A stretch of DNA of 64,000 bases from Roseburia sp. 1XD42-34 (GCF_009917385.1 NZ_QWLJ01000005.1:124001-188000); one strand, 5' to 3'; counted from the first letter of the stretch, positions 38,641 through 49,493 are shown. Made by a program: numbers and translations. Notes: generated by a model from the sequence alone, not told the origin.

Positions 38641-39502
38641 TGGCTGGCTTATTTATAGCAATGAAGATATACAAGCAAACAAAGCTTATATTGATTGGTT
38701 CATTGAAGAAGCAGCGCTGCAGTCCATCCAATTAGAGCTTGTACGTCGAGAGGATTTAATGATCGGTATTCACAATAAACAACAAGCTATATTTAGAAAC
38801 GGAAAGGCGCAAGCTATGCCCGATTTTGCAGTTGTTCGTACAATAGACCCTATGCTTAGCCTTCATTTAGAAAGCTGTGAAATTCTCGTTTTCAACAATT
38901 CCCGTATCGCAACTATTTGTAATAACAAAGCGTTGACTCACCATGCAGTACATCAATTGCACATACCGATGGTTGATACGTACTATAGTAAAGCTTCCAT
39001 TTTGGGAACTATACCTCCTCTACCTTTTCCTTTTGTCATAAAGGACGTCGCGGGAAGAGGCGGTAAACAAGTGTACCTCATAACTAGCGAAAAAGAATAT
39101 AAAACATGTATACAAACATTACAAAGGCAAGAAGTTATTATCCAAACATGCCCTGTAAAGGCAGGAAAAGACTTGCGTGTCTTTGTTGTCGGAAAAAAGA
39201 TCGTCGCTTCAGTACTTAGAGAAAGCGACACTGATTTCCGAGCAAACTATAAGCTCGGTGGGAACGCGCGTTTATACAGGTTAAACGAGCAAGAAAAAAA
39301 TAGCATCCAAACCATCATCAACGCTTTCGATTTCGGTATGGTTGGTATTGATTTTCTTATTAGTGAACAAGGAGAGTTATTATTTAATGAAATGGAAGAT
39401 GTCGTCGGTTCTCGCACACTAAGTGCTGTTAGTAATGAAAATATCCTCCGTTTATACGTGGAGCATATAAACAAACAAATACAACTTAAACCGCATCGAT
39501 AA
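38633..39502 (+). CDS. ATP-grasp (RimK-like) ligase, second of a tandem pair
   Basis: 289-residue paralogue of the preceding gene with the same layout: MYNGWLIYSNED, PDFAVVRTIDP, the ATP loop PFVIKDVAGRGGKQVYL (Lys137), KDLRVFVVGKKIVASVLRES, DFRANYKLGG and GIDFLI. The metal-binding motif differs: FNEMEDV, so Glu255 stands where the first protein has Asn268. It may act with its partner as a heteromer or on a related substrate. Its ATG lies inside the end of the first gene, with AGAGATGGAAGGG upstream. Function unknown. Confidence 0.8.
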   Translation: MYNGWLIYSNEDIQANKAYIDWFIEEAALQSIQLELVRREDLMIGIHNKQQAIFRNGKAQAMPDFAVVRTIDPMLSLHLESCEILVFNNSRIATICNNKALTHHAVHQLHIPMVDTYYSKASILGTIPPLPFPFVIKDVAGRGGKQVYLITSEKEYKTCIQTLQRQEVIIQTCPVKAGKDLRVFVVGKKIVASVLRESDTDFRANYKLGGNARLYRLNEQEKNSIQTIINAFDFGMVGIDFLISEQGELLFNEMEDVVGSRTLSAVSNENILRLYVEHINKQIQLKPHR

Positions 39503-39514
39503 ACGCAGATAAAG

Positions 39515-39578
39515 TGACTGGGTCATAAGCAAATTATATTGCAAAAGCCGGACAACCCATATTATCCGGCATATAAGT
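39515..39578 (-). repeat. Family C repeat, diverged copy C2
   Basis: AAAGTGACTGGGTCATAAGC then AAAGCCGGACAACCC and TATTATCCGGCATA. Same order as C1: a CATAAG block, then a GCCGGA/TCCGGC hairpin. It can end transcription of the ATP-grasp pair. It runs into family A sequence. Confidence 0.5.
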
Positions 39579-39825
39579 ACTGTAAAGCTCACGGCTCAAA
39601 AAGTCACATCTAAATGCCTTATTTATACGATTTATCCGGCATATAAGTACTGAAGGCTCCCGTCTCAAGAATTAGAGGAATCATACTACACAGATACTTA
39701 AATGCCCCTATTTCGCAAGAGACTTTTCGGTCAACACCATTACGGTAATAAACAATTAGTGGGGGATGAAAGAACCCCCACTAATGAAAAATTCACTTTA
39801 TTGTTCATTCTTTAATCAGCTGCTT
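39560..39825 (-). repeat. Family A intergenic repeat, compound copy A8
   Basis: TATCCGGCATATAAGTACTG occurs twice (39560 and 39631), each followed by a family A right end (AAAGCTCACGGCTCAA and AAGGCTCCCGTCTCAA), so the right end is duplicated. The left end closes with a perfect hairpin TTAGTGGGGG and CCCCCACTAA (39757-39784), then TTCACTTTATT. It fills the gap downstream of valS. Confidence 0.75.
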
Positions 39826-39856
39826 TAGTTATATCTTATCCTCTTTCATTATTTTA

Positions 39857-42502
39857 CTAGTTTAATTCATTCAGTCTCGCTTGTACTTTAGCTTGTTTAT
39901 CCAAATAATCTTTTTCCTTTTGTTTTTCTTCATCAACCACAGCCTGTGGGGCCTTATTAATAAACCCTTGATTGGCAAGCTTCTTCTGAACACGTTCTAC
40001 TTCTTTTGTCCATTTGGTTAGTTCTTTTTCCAACCGGGCAATTTCCTTATCAAAATCAATTAATCCTTCCAGGGGCAAAAACAGTTCTGCTCCAGTCACC
40101 ACTGCAGACATCGCTTTTTCAGGGACTTTAACTTGCCGAGCGATGATCAATTCACTCGTATTACAAAAACGTTCCAGATAATGCCGCTCTTCCTCTAATT
40201 CTTTAACAATTGCTTCATTCTCTGCTTGAATCATAAGTTTCACTTGCTTGGACATCGGCGTATCTACTTCTGCACGGATATTACGAACAGCTTTGATAAT
40301 TGCTACAAGTCGTTTCATTTCACTTGCTGCCTGTTCATCATGAAATTCAGGTCTTTGTTCCGGCCATTTTGCCACCGAAATGGACTCTCCTTTGTGGGGT
40401 AACTGCTGCCATATTTCTTCAGTAATAAACGGCATAAATGGATGAAGCATACGCATTGTTTGATCTAGGACATAAACGAGCACAGAACGAGTGGTTTGTT
40501 TTTCCGTCTCATCGTCTCCATATAACGGCAACTTAGCCATTTCAATATACCAGTCGCATAATTCATCCCAAATAAAGTTATACAAATGACGCCCTGCTTC
40601 GCCAAATTCATATTTATCATTATTTTTTGTTACATGCTCAATCGTCTCATTTAAGCGAGTTAAGATCCATTTATCAGCAAGCGACTTTTTCCCTGTCAAG
40701 TCGATATCTTCGTAGGAAAATCCTTCTAAGTTCATTAACGAGAAGCGAGATGCATTCCACACTTTATTGGCAAAATTCCAAGTCGCTTCCACCTTTTCCC
40801 AATAAAAGCGTAGATCTTGCCCTGGGGTTGAGCCGGTGAGTAGGAAGTAGCGTAACGAATCCGCCCCATATTTATCAATCACATCCATTGGATCGACGCC
40901 ATTACCTAACGATTTGCTCATTTTTCTTCCTTCTGCATCGCGAATCAATCCATGTATTAATACATCGTCAAACGGTTTTTGGTTGGTAAAATGTTTGGAT
41001 TGGAAAATCATTCGTGACACCCAAAAGAAAATGATATCATAGCCCGTTACGAGCACCCCAGTTGGAAAATAGCGCTGATAATCTTCCGCCTCCGGATCTG
41101 GCCATCCCATCGTTGAAAATGGCCATAAAGCTGACGAGAACCATGTATCTAACACATCTTCATCTTGCTCCCAATTTTCGATGTCCTCTGGCGCTTCTTT
41201 GCCAACATAAATTTCATTTGTTTGCTTATGATACCAAGCTGGAATTCGATGTCCCCACCATAATTGACGAGAAATACACCAATCACGAATATTTTCCATC
41301 CAATTTAAATACGTTCTTTCAAAACGTTGAGGAACAAAGTTGACCTTGTCTTCAGATGCTTGCAAATCAATTGCAGCGTCTGCAAGTGGCTTCATTTTCA
41401 CAAACCATTGGGTAGATAGATAAGGCTCGACCACAGCGCCGCTTCTTTCCGAGTGTCCCACTTGGTGAACATGATCTTCTATCTTAAAGAGTACACCTTG
41501 CGCTTTTAAATCGTGAACAATTTGTTTTCGGCATATAAACCGATCTAGACCTTCATAAACCCTCGCATTTTCGTTCATTGTTCCGTCTTCGTTCATAACC
41601 AAAACCCGTTCTAAGTTGTGCCTATTACCAACCTCAAAATCATTCGGGTCATGTGCAGGAGTAATCTTTACAGCCCCAGAACCAAATTCCATATCTACAT
41701 ATTCATCTGCAACGATTGGTATTTCACGACCAACAATTGGTAGAATTGCTTTTTTTCCGATTAAATGCAAATATCGTTCATCATCTGGATGAACAGCAAT
41801 TGCTGTATCTCCTAACATCGTTTCCGGACGAGTCGTTGCAATTTCAATTGTCTCGTCACTGTCTTTAAGCGGATAGCGCATATGGTAAAATTTCCCTTGC
41901 ACTTCCTCATAAATTACTTCTATATCTGATAGAGCTGTTTTTGTTTCTGGATCCCAATTGATAATATATTCCCCACGATAAATTAAACCTTGTTCATATA
42001 ATTTAACAAATACTTCTTTTACCGCGTCAGATAGCCCTTCATCAAGTGTGAATCGTTCCCGTGAATAATCTAAGCTAAGCCCCAATTTTTCCCACTGAGA
42101 ACGAATAAAGCTTGCATACTCTTCTTTCCATTCCCAAGCTTTTTCAAGAAACTTTTCTCTTCCTAGCTCATAACGGTTGGTACCTTGCTCTTTTAATTTT
42201 GCTTCGACTTTTGCTTGCGTTGCAATACCGGCATGATCCATACCAGGAAGCCATAACACATCATATCCCTGCATGCGTTTCATTCTCGAGATCGTATCCT
42301 GCATTGTCGTATCCCAAGCATGACCTAAATGTAAGCGCCCTGTTACATTTGGGGGTGGAATCACAATGGAATAGGGTTCTCTTTCCGGGTCATCCTTAGC
42401 TTTAAAATAATCCCCTTGTAACCAAAATTGATAGCGACCTTTTTCTACTTCCTGTGGATTATACTTAGCAGAAAGCGAAGGCTTCGATTCTTGTTCATGC
42501 AT
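39857..42502 (-). CDS. valS: Valyl-tRNA synthetase
   Basis: Class I synthetase that charges tRNA-Val. 881 residues with the HIGH-type motif [12 protein letters not shown] near the N-terminus, the editing (CP1) domain with [19 protein letters not shown], the KMSKS loop [10 protein letters not shown], and a C-terminal coiled coil ([16 protein letters not shown]). The ATG at 42502 is taken rather than a GTG one codon earlier; GGAGG lies eight bases before it. A T-box leader regulates it. Confidence 0.98.
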   Translation of the reverse strand: MHEQESKPSLSAKYNPQEVEKGRYQFWLQGDYFKAKDDPEREPYSIVIPPPNVTGRLHLGHAWDTTMQDTISRMKRMQGYDVLWLPGMDHAGIATQAKVEAKLKEQGTNRYELGREKFLEKAWEWKEEYASFIRSQWEKLGLSLDYSRERFTLDEGLSDAVKEVFVKLYEQGLIYRGEYIINWDPETKTALSDIEVIYEEVQGKFYHMRYPLKDSDETIEIATTRPETMLGDTAIAVHPDDERYLHLIGKKAILPIVGREIPIVADEYVDMEFGSGAVKITPAHDPNDFEVGNRHNLERVLVMNEDGTMNENARVYEGLDRFICRKQIVHDLKAQGVLFKIEDHVHQVGHSERSGAVVEPYLSTQWFVKMKPLADAAIDLQASEDKVNFVPQRFERTYLNWMENIRDWCISRQLWWGHRIPAWYHKQTNEIYVGKEAPEDIENWEQDEDVLDTWFSSALWPFSTMGWPDPEAEDYQRYFPTGVLVTGYDIIFFWVSRMIFQSKHFTNQKPFDDVLIHGLIRDAEGRKMSKSLGNGVDPMDVIDKYGADSLRYFLLTGSTPGQDLRFYWEKVEATWNFANKVWNASRFSLMNLEGFSYEDIDLTGKKSLADKWILTRLNETIEHVTKNNDKYEFGEAGRHLYNFIWDELCDWYIEMAKLPLYGDDETEKQTTRSVLVYVLDQTMRMLHPFMPFITEEIWQQLPHKGESISVAKWPEQRPEFHDEQAASEMKRLVAIIKAVRNIRAEVDTPMSKQVKLMIQAENEAIVKELEEERHYLERFCNTSELIIARQVKVPEKAMSAVVTGAELFLPLEGLIDFDKEIARLEKELTKWTKEVERVQKKLANQGFINKAPQAVVDEEKQKEKDYLDKQAKVQARLNELN

Positions 42503-42545
42503 CACAAATTCCTCCTTATTCTCATTCGTTCAAGCATTTCCTTTA

Positions 42546-42900
42546 ACAAAAAACCCTCTCCGCCCTAAAAAGGACGAAAAGGGTATGCTTTCCGTGGTAC
42601 CACCTTTATTTGTATACATATTTGACACTACTATAAAATCCGTCTTCAAAAGCGGATATGCTTCTAGAAGCAAATAAGTATACACACTTCATTTAGTCTG
42701 ATAACGGTACATCAACCGGCTTCCCCCTACTAACAGCAATCTTCTTACTGCCTTTTGTTCAAAGGAGCTGTTCATGGGCGACTTTCCAGCATAATCAATC
42801 AAGGAAACTTTCAGCCAATGATTTCCATCTCTGCATGACCATTACCCTGTACTCTTCCCACTCTTTACATTTTCTATGTTTAATTAAATATCAATTGGAA
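42546..42900 (-). ncRNA. T-box leader controlling valS
   Basis: On the minus strand the region ends with the T-box core GGTGGTACCACGG (42592-42604), then a terminator formed by CCCTTTTCGTCC (42572-42583) and GGGCGGAGAGGG (42554-42565) with a T-run. Upstream is a long structured Stem I region with AGAGTACAGGG, GGAAA..TTTCC and GGCTGAAAG. A GTC (valine codon) lies in GGAAAGTCGCCC where a specifier is expected. Uncharged tRNA-Val should stabilise the antiterminator and raise valS expression. Confidence 0.93.
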
Positions 42901-42907
42901 TAGCTTT

Positions 42908-42936
42908 ATTTTATATATAATCCGTGGTCCCGTCAA
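42908..42936 (-). promoter_or_regulatory. SigA-type promoter of the valS T-box transcript
   Basis: Minus-strand TTGACG (42931-42936) and TAAAAT (42908-42913) with a 17-base spacer, just upstream of the T-box Stem I. Confidence 0.65.
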
Positions 42937-43095
42937 CTTTTTCCTTTTATTATGTGCAAAATTCACTAATTCGAAAGCCATTTCTATTTTTATCGCTCAT
43001 TTGTACTTTATAACATAAGGTTTGCACCAAAAGCATCCATTTATACATATAGTATAGTAAAAACGAACATTCTTGTGAAAGGGAGAGGTTGTAAA

Positions 43096-43284
43096 ATGGC
43101 AAGATATTACCGCTACCGGCTGCCGCCATGGGCAAGAAATTGTATTATCGTCATTGAAAGATGCACATTACCAGTATTGATTTTTCAGTTAATTCGCACC
43201 TTGTTTTTCCCAACCACCTTTGATGTTTTTCTGCTTGGAATTCTTGTTGGTATTTTTATAGCGTTTTATTTGGAGTGGATTTAG
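43096..43284 (+). CDS. Small conserved-type membrane protein, function unknown
   Basis: 62 residues. A basic, aromatic N-terminus (MARYYRYRLPPWARN) is followed by two hydrophobic segments ending in AFYLEWI. The ATG at 43096 has AGGGAGAGG seven bases upstream, and a frame that opens seven codons earlier lacks this. It is convergent with ysxE and overlaps its end by four bases. I do not recognise a family. The charged first segment suggests it is made and inserted in the membrane. Confidence 0.65.
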   Translation: MARYYRYRLPPWARNCIIVIERCTLPVLIFQLIRTLFFPTTFDVFLLGILVGIFIAFYLEWI

Positions 43285-44297
43285 TCCGCCTCATCCAGAT
43301 CATCCAAATCAATCGTATCATAAGTTTGATCCACATAGGCAGAAAAATGCAGTCCAAATAATATACGGCGAAATATATGCTGTAGATGAATAATTTGCTC
43401 GATCATTGTTGCTTTTGTCTTCTTATGTGCTGTAACACAAGCTAGGTAGGCTTGAGTATCCAATAATTGAATGACGAGCAAATACAATTCTTTCTTGGTC
43501 AGTTCGTTCTCATCCATATATTTATCAAATCCGTGCATGAACAAATCCAACGGAGCATCATATTCACTTGTCTCTTGATGAAAAAAAGTTACCAAATCAA
43601 AAATGGGATAGTCAAAACCTGCCTTCTCCCAGTTAATCAAATAGAGCTGTGCTTGATGAGTTAACGTATGAGATGTAGTTATATTTTTGTGGCAAAGACT
43701 ATAATACCAAGTACTGTTTTCTTCTTGCTCATATAGTAACTGATCAATCCTTCGCACTGTTTCTTGTAAACTATAATCTAATTCCTTAAACTGGGTACAA
43801 ACAAGTAATTCAAATGGAGACATAAAGCGATTTTTTTCAAACTGCTCTACCGCAGCCAGTAATTCCAGCTGCAATTGCTTGCAATGCTGTTTATAATGCT
43901 GAAAAGTACGTTTTAATTGGTCGCTTTCAACCATTTGTTGCTGTTTTGTTTTTGCATGCATCCTCCCAATACTTTGAAATAACTTTTCTATCGTTGGCTG
44001 ATCTAACTCAGTTAGCGAATTTCCTTTCCATGGTGTCACATAATAAATGGAATCCCCTTGTATTTCATACAGTTTTCCCTGTTTGGTTAAATAAACTGGT
44101 AGAACCAAAGAAAGAAAATCAGTATAAGCTATGTTATAGACCTGTTCCCACATCCCGACTGTTTCTTGCGTTAACCTACTTTGTTTTAATGCATATTGTT
44201 GGTAGTGGTCTTGCACCTTATAAAGATGCTCCGTCTGTTTTTCTATGTAAAACGGCTGAATAGAATAAGCCTGCAATACTGCTTTTAAGGTATCCAT
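43281..44297 (-). CDS. ysxE: Spore coat-associated protein YsxE
   Basis: 338-residue protein of the CotS/YutH/YsxE family, which have a kinase-like (aminoglycoside phosphotransferase) fold. Blocks seen: YALKQSRLT (possible ATP-site Lys), YYVTPWKGNSL, SLCHKNITTSHTL and LYLINWEKAGFDYPIFDLVTFFHQ, where NWE stands in place of the usual IDWE. In B. subtilis YsxE lies downstream of spoVID and interacts with the coat encasement machinery. ATG at 44297 chosen after GGTGAGGG. Same strand as spoVID, 261 bases apart; that gap shows no gene. Confidence 0.88.
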   Translation of the reverse strand: MDTLKAVLQAYSIQPFYIEKQTEHLYKVQDHYQQYALKQSRLTQETVGMWEQVYNIAYTDFLSLVLPVYLTKQGKLYEIQGDSIYYVTPWKGNSLTELDQPTIEKLFQSIGRMHAKTKQQQMVESDQLKRTFQHYKQHCKQLQLELLAAVEQFEKNRFMSPFELLVCTQFKELDYSLQETVRRIDQLLYEQEENSTWYYSLCHKNITTSHTLTHQAQLYLINWEKAGFDYPIFDLVTFFHQETSEYDAPLDLFMHGFDKYMDENELTKKELYLLVIQLLDTQAYLACVTAHKKTKATMIEQIIHLQHIFRRILFGLHFSAYVDQTYDTIDLDDLDEAD

Positions 44298-44558
44298 TTC
44301 CCTCACCACCTAGTTTGAAAACAAACAAATAGTTTTTAAAAACTTCTCCATGTCCTAGAAATAATCCATTTATTATCCTTCCGTATTTAGGGATATACAA
44401 TAAAACACTTGCTACTAAGATGAAAATACGATATATGATCACTAGTTTTTTTGAACGATCATCCTCATGAGATTGCTAAAGGAAGCAATTAGGGGCCACA
44501 ACCGAATATTTACCTAGGTTGAAAGGCACCCTGTATGAATATTTCATTATCATTAAAA

Positions 44559-45809
44559 TCATTGTTTGTTTTTCATTTGCGGAATGTATAGTAATTGCCC
44601 TTCTGTAACATCATAATCTTCATCCAAACGATTCTGTTTAATTAATTGTAGTGCCGAAACTTGATACCTTTCCGCAATCGAGTCAATCGTATCCTGTTCC
44701 TGTACGATACATAAGCGCATACTTGTATAGCTATTTTCTTCTTTATCACTAAACATATCAGCTAAATAGCCAACATCCTTAACACCTTCATGATTATGTC
44801 GGTCATCACTATTTTGATTTACTTCAGGGGAAGCCTCAACGTCCTCCTGCTCATATTCCTCCTCTGTCCATTCATATTCTTCATCCTCTACCATTTCCTC
44901 CTGATCCAAATCATCGTTTTCCTTTGCCTCTGTGCCAAAAAATTCCTTTAATGTTTTTGTTTCTTTATACTTCCACCTCCCAGTTTCATCTATTTCCTCA
45001 TTGGTATTCTCTGTGGATGCAGGTACCTCTATCAACTCCTCCTGACCTTCCGCCTTATTTATTTCTTCTACTGTTGGTGTTTTTTCTGTTTCTTCGCTTA
45101 CTTCCAATCGTTCCTCATCCAGTATTTTTTCTATTTCCTCGCTTACTTCCAATCGCTCCTCACCCATTACTTTCTGATTCGGATCATCAAGATATGGCAA
45201 AGACTGGTTACCTTCTATCTCTTCACTTTTATGATCTAATTCTGACTGTTGAAGTTCAAACTGAAAATGATCCACGTTTTCTTCACGGAAATCACTGTCC
45301 GTTTCTGCTGTTGCATCATCGAATTCACCCTCCGATTGTTCCTCATCCACTTCCTCAGTTGGAACCATACGCTCTTCCTGTTGGATACCATGGATTTCTA
45401 TTGTAGAATATAAGCGGAATAATGTTGGGTCGGGGATTTCATAATCAAAGGTTTGAATATAAACGCTTATATCGTTTAAATCTGCTACGCGGTTTGCAGG
45501 TACAGAGATTTCTACTGGAAAGCGGTGGGAGAATATAGATAAGCCGTCTTCGTTTTCTTCAACTACTTCTACATATCGTTTTGAAGCCATCTCATTTAAT
45601 TCTACATCACTGTAAAAATCGTTGTGGCTGCTCTTTTCATACTCTCCTTTTAGCTCAATAACTCCTCGAATCGAAATATAATCGTGAAATGAATGAATAG
45701 AGATATCTGGTTCCAAAGAAACCCCTCTCATTTCATTCACTTCCTGTCCTTTTTCAAAGTAGAGCGTCTCATTCAGTTCAAACTGAAATACGGACTCCTT
45801 ATTTGTCAT
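44559..45809 (-). CDS. spoVID: Spore coat encasement protein SpoVID
   Basis: Needed for the coat to surround the spore; binds SafA and SpoIVA. 416 residues: N-terminal beta-rich domain (MTNKESVFQFELNETLYFEKGQEV, SISIHSFHDYISIRGVIELKGEY-like), a very acidic central region, and a C-terminal LysM domain (CIVQEQDTIDSIAERYQVS to LLYIPQ). The acidic region contains a 15-residue tandem duplication, EERLEVSEE(I/T)EK. ATG at 45809 has GAGGAGG upstream. Confidence 0.92.
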   Translation of the reverse strand: MTNKESVFQFELNETLYFEKGQEVNEMRGVSLEPDISIHSFHDYISIRGVIELKGEYEKSSHNDFYSDVELNEMASKRYVEVVEENEDGLSIFSHRFPVEISVPANRVADLNDISVYIQTFDYEIPDPTLFRLYSTIEIHGIQQEERMVPTEEVDEEQSEGEFDDATAETDSDFREENVDHFQFELQQSELDHKSEEIEGNQSLPYLDDPNQKVMGEERLEVSEEIEKILDEERLEVSEETEKTPTVEEINKAEGQEELIEVPASTENTNEEIDETGRWKYKETKTLKEFFGTEAKENDDLDQEEMVEDEEYEWTEEEYEQEDVEASPEVNQNSDDRHNHEGVKDVGYLADMFSDKEENSYTSMRLCIVQEQDTIDSIAERYQVSALQLIKQNRLDEDYDVTEGQLLYIPQMKNKQ

Positions 45810-45973
45810 GGTTCTCCTCCTCTCCATCATATAGTTCATATATGATGATATGCCTTATTCAACTATATGAACGACTTCTTTCAGATATTACAATCGGAAA
45901 GACTTGACCTCCACAAAGGCTAAAGAAACGCTATGTTATTTTACAAAACCTTTTAACACAAGAACAAAGGTGC

Positions 45974-46150
45974 GGGGCGCCCGGTTAGCAACGTAGCGAG
46001 TGGAACGAATCGACTAAAGTTTTAGGAATCATGGTGAGGCACGAACCAATGATGACTTATCATCGGGCGATTCGTGAAGTCGCTACGTTGCTTGGGGCTT
46101 GCGCCGGACGTAGCTGATTATTTCGTTTTCCACAAACACCTCATTTTACA
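45974..46150 (+). repeat. Family B intergenic repeat, copy B4
   Basis: GGCGCCCGGTTAGCAACGTA, ACTAAAGTTTTAGGAATCAT, GGTGAGGCACGAACCAATGA, GGGCGATTCGTGAAGTCGC and GCTTGCGCCGGACGTAG. After it comes CCTCATTTTACAGTTTCCTA, also seen after B2 (TTTAAGTTTCCTATACAA). The rest of 45810-46428 shows no gene. Confidence 0.82.
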
Positions 46151-46428
46151 GTTTCCTATACAACAAAAAACCCCTGGCTAAACTTAACCATTCGTGTTTC
46201 GAGAGATTTTTTTCATGTTTAATCTCAATCAAAACAAAAACATTTAAGCTAGCAGAGGTTTTGTTTCTCATTTTATCTAGTTTTGAGGTGCCAAAAATCC
46301 TCCCATTTCAAAAATTAAAGACGTTAGCCATCAATTACACGCAGAAATAGTGTTTTCCCCTTTGTCTGAGGTCTTGGTCTTATCCTTTTATCCGCTGATT
46401 ATGAGGGGAGCCCCCACTGAATAAACCT

Positions 46429-47715
46429 TTACTTGATGGACGAAAAAGCAGTATGAATAGCTTTAATGGTGTGTTCAATATCTTCATCTGTATGAGCAGT
46501 AGATAGAAACAGGCCTTCAAATTGAGAAGGTGGAAGGAATACTCCTTGTTCGATCATCGCTCGGTAGTACTGGGCAAAATAGTCAAGGTTTGCAGATTGC
46601 GCCGTCTTAAAATTCACTACTTCTTCATTTGTAAAGAACACACCTACCATGGAACCAGCCCGATTGATTTGTAACGGTATATTATATTTGCTTGCAGCTT
46701 CAGTAAATCCTTCTACTAATCGATCTACTTGCTTATTAATGGCTTCATAAGACGATTCAGTTAGTGCTTTTAACGTTTCTAGCCCTGCCGTCATCGCTAA
46801 TGGATTTCCAGATAGTGTTCCCGCTTGGTAAATAGATCCAGTTGGAGCAATCTTCTCCATAATTTCTCGTTTCCCACCATAAGCTCCAACCGGTAATCCT
46901 CCACCGATTACTTTTCCTAAACATGTCATATCTGGTGTTACTCCAAAGTGACCTTGTGCGCAATGATAACCTACACGAAAACCTGTCATTACTTCATCAA
47001 AAATAAGTACCGTTCCGTTCTGCTCCGTAATCTCCCTTAAACCTTGCAGGAAACCTGCTTTTGGTGGGACAACCCCCATATTACCGCTAACTGGTTCTAC
47101 AATAACGGCTGCAATGTCATCTCCATACGTCTCAAATGCATAACGAACACTTTCTAAATCATTGTAAGGGACAGTTATTGTATTTTGAGCAATCGTTTTA
47201 GGAACACCTGGACTATCCGGAAGTCCGAGCGTAGCAACACCTGAGCCTGCCTTAATTAACAATGAATCGCCATGGCCGTGGTAATTCCCTTCAAACTTTA
47301 CTATTTTATCCCTTCCTGTGTACCCTCTAGCTACCCGCAGTGAACTCATCGTAGCTTCAGTACCTGAATTTACCATTCGAATCATTTCAATGGATGGGAC
47401 ACGGTCGATAACGAGTTGAGCAAGTTCATTTTCTAATAATGTTGGTGCACCAAAGCTAGTCCCTTTTTCCGTGACTTCCTTAAGCTTTGTTACTACACGT
47501 TCATCTGTATGCCCTAAAATCAATGGACCCCAGCTTAAAACATAATCAATATATTCGTTGCCATCCACATCTGTAATCTTAGATCCTTTGCCAAATTCCA
47601 TAAATATTGGCGACATCCCAACCGATTTAAATGCCCGTACGGGGGAATTAACCCCACCCGGCATCAAGTCAACCGCTTCTTTATAAGCATCTTTGGATTT
47701 CATAAAATTATTCAT
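46429..47715 (-). CDS. hemL: Glutamate-1-semialdehyde 2,1-aminomutase
   Basis: PLP enzyme that makes 5-aminolevulinate from glutamate-1-semialdehyde. 428 residues with [28 protein letters not shown], the PLP Asp region [11 protein letters not shown], and the Schiff-base Lys268 in [18 protein letters not shown]. The ATG at 47715 is preferred over a TTG one codon earlier; GGGGGAT is upstream. Last gene of the hem operon, 15 bases after hemB. Confidence 0.97.
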   Translation of the reverse strand: MNNFMKSKDAYKEAVDLMPGGVNSPVRAFKSVGMSPIFMEFGKGSKITDVDGNEYIDYVLSWGPLILGHTDERVVTKLKEVTEKGTSFGAPTLLENELAQLVIDRVPSIEMIRMVNSGTEATMSSLRVARGYTGRDKIVKFEGNYHGHGDSLLIKAGSGVATLGLPDSPGVPKTIAQNTITVPYNDLESVRYAFETYGDDIAAVIVEPVSGNMGVVPPKAGFLQGLREITEQNGTVLIFDEVMTGFRVGYHCAQGHFGVTPDMTCLGKVIGGGLPVGAYGGKREIMEKIAPTGSIYQAGTLSGNPLAMTAGLETLKALTESSYEAINKQVDRLVEGFTEAASKYNIPLQINRAGSMVGVFFTNEEVVNFKTAQSANLDYFAQYYRAMIEQGVFLPPSQFEGLFLSTAHTDEDIEHTIKAIHTAFSSIK

Positions 47716-47730
47716 CAAGGATCCCCCTAT

Positions 47731-48717
47731 CTATTTTTTAGTAGCTAACCATTTGGCGGCATCTTTTGCAAAATAAGTAATAATTAAATCAGCTCCAGCA
47801 CGTTTCATGGAAAGTAGTTTTTCCAACACTAGCATCTTCTCATCAATCCAGCCATTTTGTGCTGCTGCTTTTACCATCGCATACTCTCCACTTACATTGT
47901 AAGCAACGATAGGTAGATCAAAGTTATTCCTTATATCACGTACAATATCTAAATAGCTAAGCGCCGGCTTCACAATTAAAAAATCTGCACCTTCATCAAC
48001 ATCTGTCTTCGCTTCTCGATACGCTTCTAATCGATTGGCAGGATCCATTTGATATGTTTTTCGGTCTCCAAATTGTGGCGTACTATCTGCAGCATCGCGA
48101 AATGGTCCATAAAATGAAGAGGCGTATTTGACGGCATAAGACATAATTGGTATATGCGTAAAGCCTGCTTCATCTAAAGCGTGACGAATAGTGGCAACAA
48201 AACCATCCATCATATTGGATGGCGCAATAATATCCGCTCCTGCTTTTGCTTGGGAAACAGCAGTTTTAGCAAGTAATTCCAATGATGCATCGTTGTCTAC
48301 ATCATGTTCATGAATAATCCCACAATGTCCATGTGATGTATACTCGCACAAACAAGTATCGGCGATTACGAGCATCGATGGCTTTTGTGCCTTAATTACC
48401 CTCGTTGCCTGTTGTACGATTCCGTTATCAATAAACGCCCCAGTGCCTTCTTCATCCTTTTCATTTGGCACACCAAACAAAATAACTGCTTGAATACCAA
48501 GCTGATTAAGCTCATCTATCTCTTCCGTTAATAAATCAATCGATAGCTGATATACACCTGGCATAGAAGGAACTTCCTGTTTGATCTTTTCTCCTTCCAC
48601 AACAAACATTGGGTACACCAAATCAGCTGTATGCAAGTGAGTTTCTCTTACTAAATCCCTGATCGCTGATGTCCGTCTTAATCTACGGTGCCGATCAAAA
48701 GTTGGTAAGTTTGTCAT
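47731..48717 (-). CDS. hemB: Delta-aminolevulinic acid dehydratase (porphobilinogen synthase)
   Basis: Condenses two aminolevulinates to porphobilinogen. 328 residues. Zinc-site cysteines C122, C124 and C132 in [14 protein letters not shown]; the catalytic lysines are K197 (SYAVKYAS) and K250 ([10 protein letters not shown]). ATG at 48717 with AAAGGAAGAG upstream; it overlaps hemD by four bases. Confidence 0.97.
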   Translation of the reverse strand: MTNLPTFDRHRRLRRTSAIRDLVRETHLHTADLVYPMFVVEGEKIKQEVPSMPGVYQLSIDLLTEEIDELNQLGIQAVILFGVPNEKDEEGTGAFIDNGIVQQATRVIKAQKPSMLVIADTCLCEYTSHGHCGIIHEHDVDNDASLELLAKTAVSQAKAGADIIAPSNMMDGFVATIRHALDEAGFTHIPIMSYAVKYASSFYGPFRDAADSTPQFGDRKTYQMDPANRLEAYREAKTDVDEGADFLIVKPALSYLDIVRDIRNNFDLPIVAYNVSGEYAMVKAAAQNGWIDEKMLVLEKLLSMKRAGADLIITYFAKDAAKWLATKK

Positions 48718-49493
48718 TCTGTCTCTTCCTTTCTTTGTTTCGTAACGTCTTGCTTTATACATTCAATCATACCATCCACTGTAAATTCTTTGGCTGTTAA
48801 AATAGGGCTAAATCCTAATTCTTTGGCTCGCTTCTCCGTTGTCGTACCAATACAAATGCATGGCGCTACCTTTCTAGCAGCAGTCATATGAGCAAATGCT
48901 TCCACCGTAGAAGGACTTGTAAACGTAATATAATCGATGACCGTTTTTGCTAAGGTGGTTTGTAACAGTAATTGCATTTGTTCATCTTCATGCGTTTCAT
49001 AGACTTCAAGGTTTGTAAATGTTTTGTTTTTTTCCTGAAATCGGTCTGGTAGAACATCGCGAGAAAGATTGCCACGAACGAGCAGGAATTGATTGGCATC
49101 AGGATATTGAGCTAAAAATTCATCGGCCATCGTATCTGCATCAAAAGAGCTTGGTATAAAATCAGCCGAACGTCCTGTTAACTCCATGAGTTTAGTTGCA
49201 GTTTTATTCCCTACTACTGCAATGTTAAGTTTTCCTAGCTGCTCTAGAGGAATGCATTCATGCTTTAATAGCTGGTTGAAGCAGACTACTCCATTTCCAC
49301 TCGTAAAAAAAATCCATTGGTAATGCATTAATTGGTGTATAACATCATGATTTAGGGGGCGTTTACAAGTAATATAAATAAGGGGGATTTCTACAGGTTC
49401 GCCCCCTAAACCTTTTATTTTTTGTGCAAACTTAGCTGCTTTTCTTTGTTCACGAGTAATTAAAATTCGTTTTCCAAGCAGTGGTAAGCACAT
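48714..49493 (-). CDS. hemD: Uroporphyrinogen-III synthase
   Basis: Closes hydroxymethylbilane with inversion of ring D. 259 residues; low conservation is normal. Recognised by [18 protein letters not shown] at the start, [24 protein letters not shown] and [11 protein letters not shown]. The ATG overlaps the hemC stop by one base and the end overlaps hemB by four. Confidence 0.93.
   Translation of the reverse strand: MCLPLLGKRILITREQRKAAKFAQKIKGLGGEPVEIPLIYITCKRPLNHDVIHQLMHYQWIFFTSGNGVVCFNQLLKHECIPLEQLGKLNIAVVGNKTATKLMELTGRSADFIPSSFDADTMADEFLAQYPDANQFLLVRGNLSRDVLPDRFQEKNKTFTNLEVYETHEDEQMQLLLQTTLAKTVIDYITFTSPSTVEAFAHMTAARKVAPCICIGTTTEKRAKELGFSPILTAKEFTVDGMIECIKQDVTKQRKEETE

Noticed and set aside
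39560..39650. Possible CRISPR-like direct repeats (TATCCGGCATATAAGTACTG twice)
   Set aside because: Only two units, and each is part of a family A right end; there are no regular spacers or cas genes.
44924..45406. 160-codon plus-strand frame opposite spoVID
   Set aside because: It is the antisense of the Glu-rich region, giving Leu/Pro/Phe-rich text; spoVID is well supported in the other direction.
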